6,853 nt of DNA, from positions 1 through 6,853 of the forward strand of contig JAAZLB010000036.1 of the NCBI GenBank assembly GCA_012799535.1, in the 5' to 3' direction. The stretch comes from Bacillota bacterium. GTDB lineage: Bacteria; Bacillota; Limnochordia; Darwinibacteriales; Darwinibacteriaceae. Every line of letters starts with the position of its first letter. The stretch's first letter is position 1. A program made the translations under genes and the position numbers. This document shows, piece by piece, positions 6,518-6,853 of this stretch. The notes under the pieces were generated by a model. It searched no databases and was not told where the DNA came from. It saw only the letters and a list, made by a program, of their open reading frames with translations.

Positions 6518-6853
6518 ACTCATCTTTTTGCTAGCTTTTGTGGTGGTTTTAGGCACCGTTGCTGTTTACTATGGACCTACGGTGGCAGAATTAGTGAAGG
6601 ATCCAGAGGATCTGGTGGAAGCGATTCAAAGCTATGGACACTGGGGTGCGTTAATTTTTATTGGAATTCAGATCTTCCAAATCGTACTCCCACCTATCCC
6701 TGGACGGGTGGTGCAGATCGCGGGAGGCTATATTTTTGGCTTGTGGTTAGGCACCCTTTATCTAGTGATCGGATCACTCTTGGGGTCTTTTATCGCTTTT
6801 TACGCCGCCCGGGTAATCGGATTCCCTTTAGTAGAAGCCTTTGTTCCACCAGG
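6489..6853 (+). CDS. TVP38/TMEM64-family (VTT-domain) membrane protein, 3' end missing
   Basis: About 121 codons are visible before the window ends. The N-terminal hydrophobic helix LIFLLAFVVVLGTVAVYYGP lies at residues 11-30. A polar loop follows (VKDPEDLVEAIQSYGHWG), then the family core: LPPIPGRVVQIAGGYIFG, LWLGTLYLVIGSLLGSFIAF and an arginine-containing YAARVIG. The proline-glycine re-entrant element and G.IFG.W.G pattern are typical of the SNARE-associated/VTT (DedA-related) superfamily. Members are integral membrane proteins linked to lipid scrambling or transport; no substrate can be assigned. The frame is open upstream, and the best-placed initiation codon is ATT 6489, 8 nt after AAGGAGG. 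TTG 6528 and GTG 6540 are standard codons but lack a ribosome site and would cut into the first helix. The gene overlaps the acetyltransferase end by 29 bp if ATT is used. Confidence 0.88.
   Translation, partial: MRWYGISIHKLIFLLAFVVVLGTVAVYYGPTVAELVKDPEDLVEAIQSYGHWGALIFIGIQIFQIVLPPIPGRVVQIAGGYIFGLWLGTLYLVIGSLLGSFIAFYAARVIGFPLVEAFVPP

Overview
The window looks like chromosomal DNA from a spore-forming, motile, low-to-mid-GC member of the Firmicutes (Clostridia-like or a related deep lineage). The grounds are strong GGAGG-type ribosome sites before nearly every gene, two chemotaxis receptors, and a YheC/YheD-type ATP-grasp protein, a family largely found in endospore formers. No rRNA, tRNA, CRISPR array, insertion sequence or phage gene was seen.

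Layout. Positions 1-373 are mostly non-coding: a possible divergent gene start at the extreme left edge, an AT-rich region with short direct repeats, and a candidate promoter. Next come two tandem, colinear methyl-accepting chemotaxis receptors on the + strand (374-2233 and 2246-4132). They differ in length by a single seven-residue insertion in the sensor domain. A YheC/YheD-like ATP-grasp gene (4122-5135) runs on the - strand, and its 3' end overlaps the second receptor by 11 bp. A terminator-like hairpin with a T-run on the + strand only lies inside it, about 160 bp beyond the receptor stop. It may end the receptor transcript and create an antisense overlap.

To the right, a 121-bp gap (5136-5256) separates the ATP-grasp gene from a divergent pair of small paralogous genes (5257-5499 and 5522-5779). 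They encode Cys- and Trp-containing proteins of 80 and 85 residues that I do not recognise. A stem-loop follows, then a RimJ/RimL-type GNAT acetyltransferase (5918-6517). The last gene is the start of a TVP38/TMEM64 (VTT-domain) membrane protein, cut off by the window end. Its best-placed start is a rare ATT codon behind a near-perfect Shine-Dalgarno inside the acetyltransferase gene.

How the genes relate. The two receptors probably sense related ligands and feed CheA/CheW encoded elsewhere. The small protein pair beside the YheC/YheD gene is the best candidate here for something undescribed; a spore-envelope role is only an inference from context. The acetyltransferase and VTT protein are probably cotranscribed and translationally coupled, with no obvious functional link to the rest.
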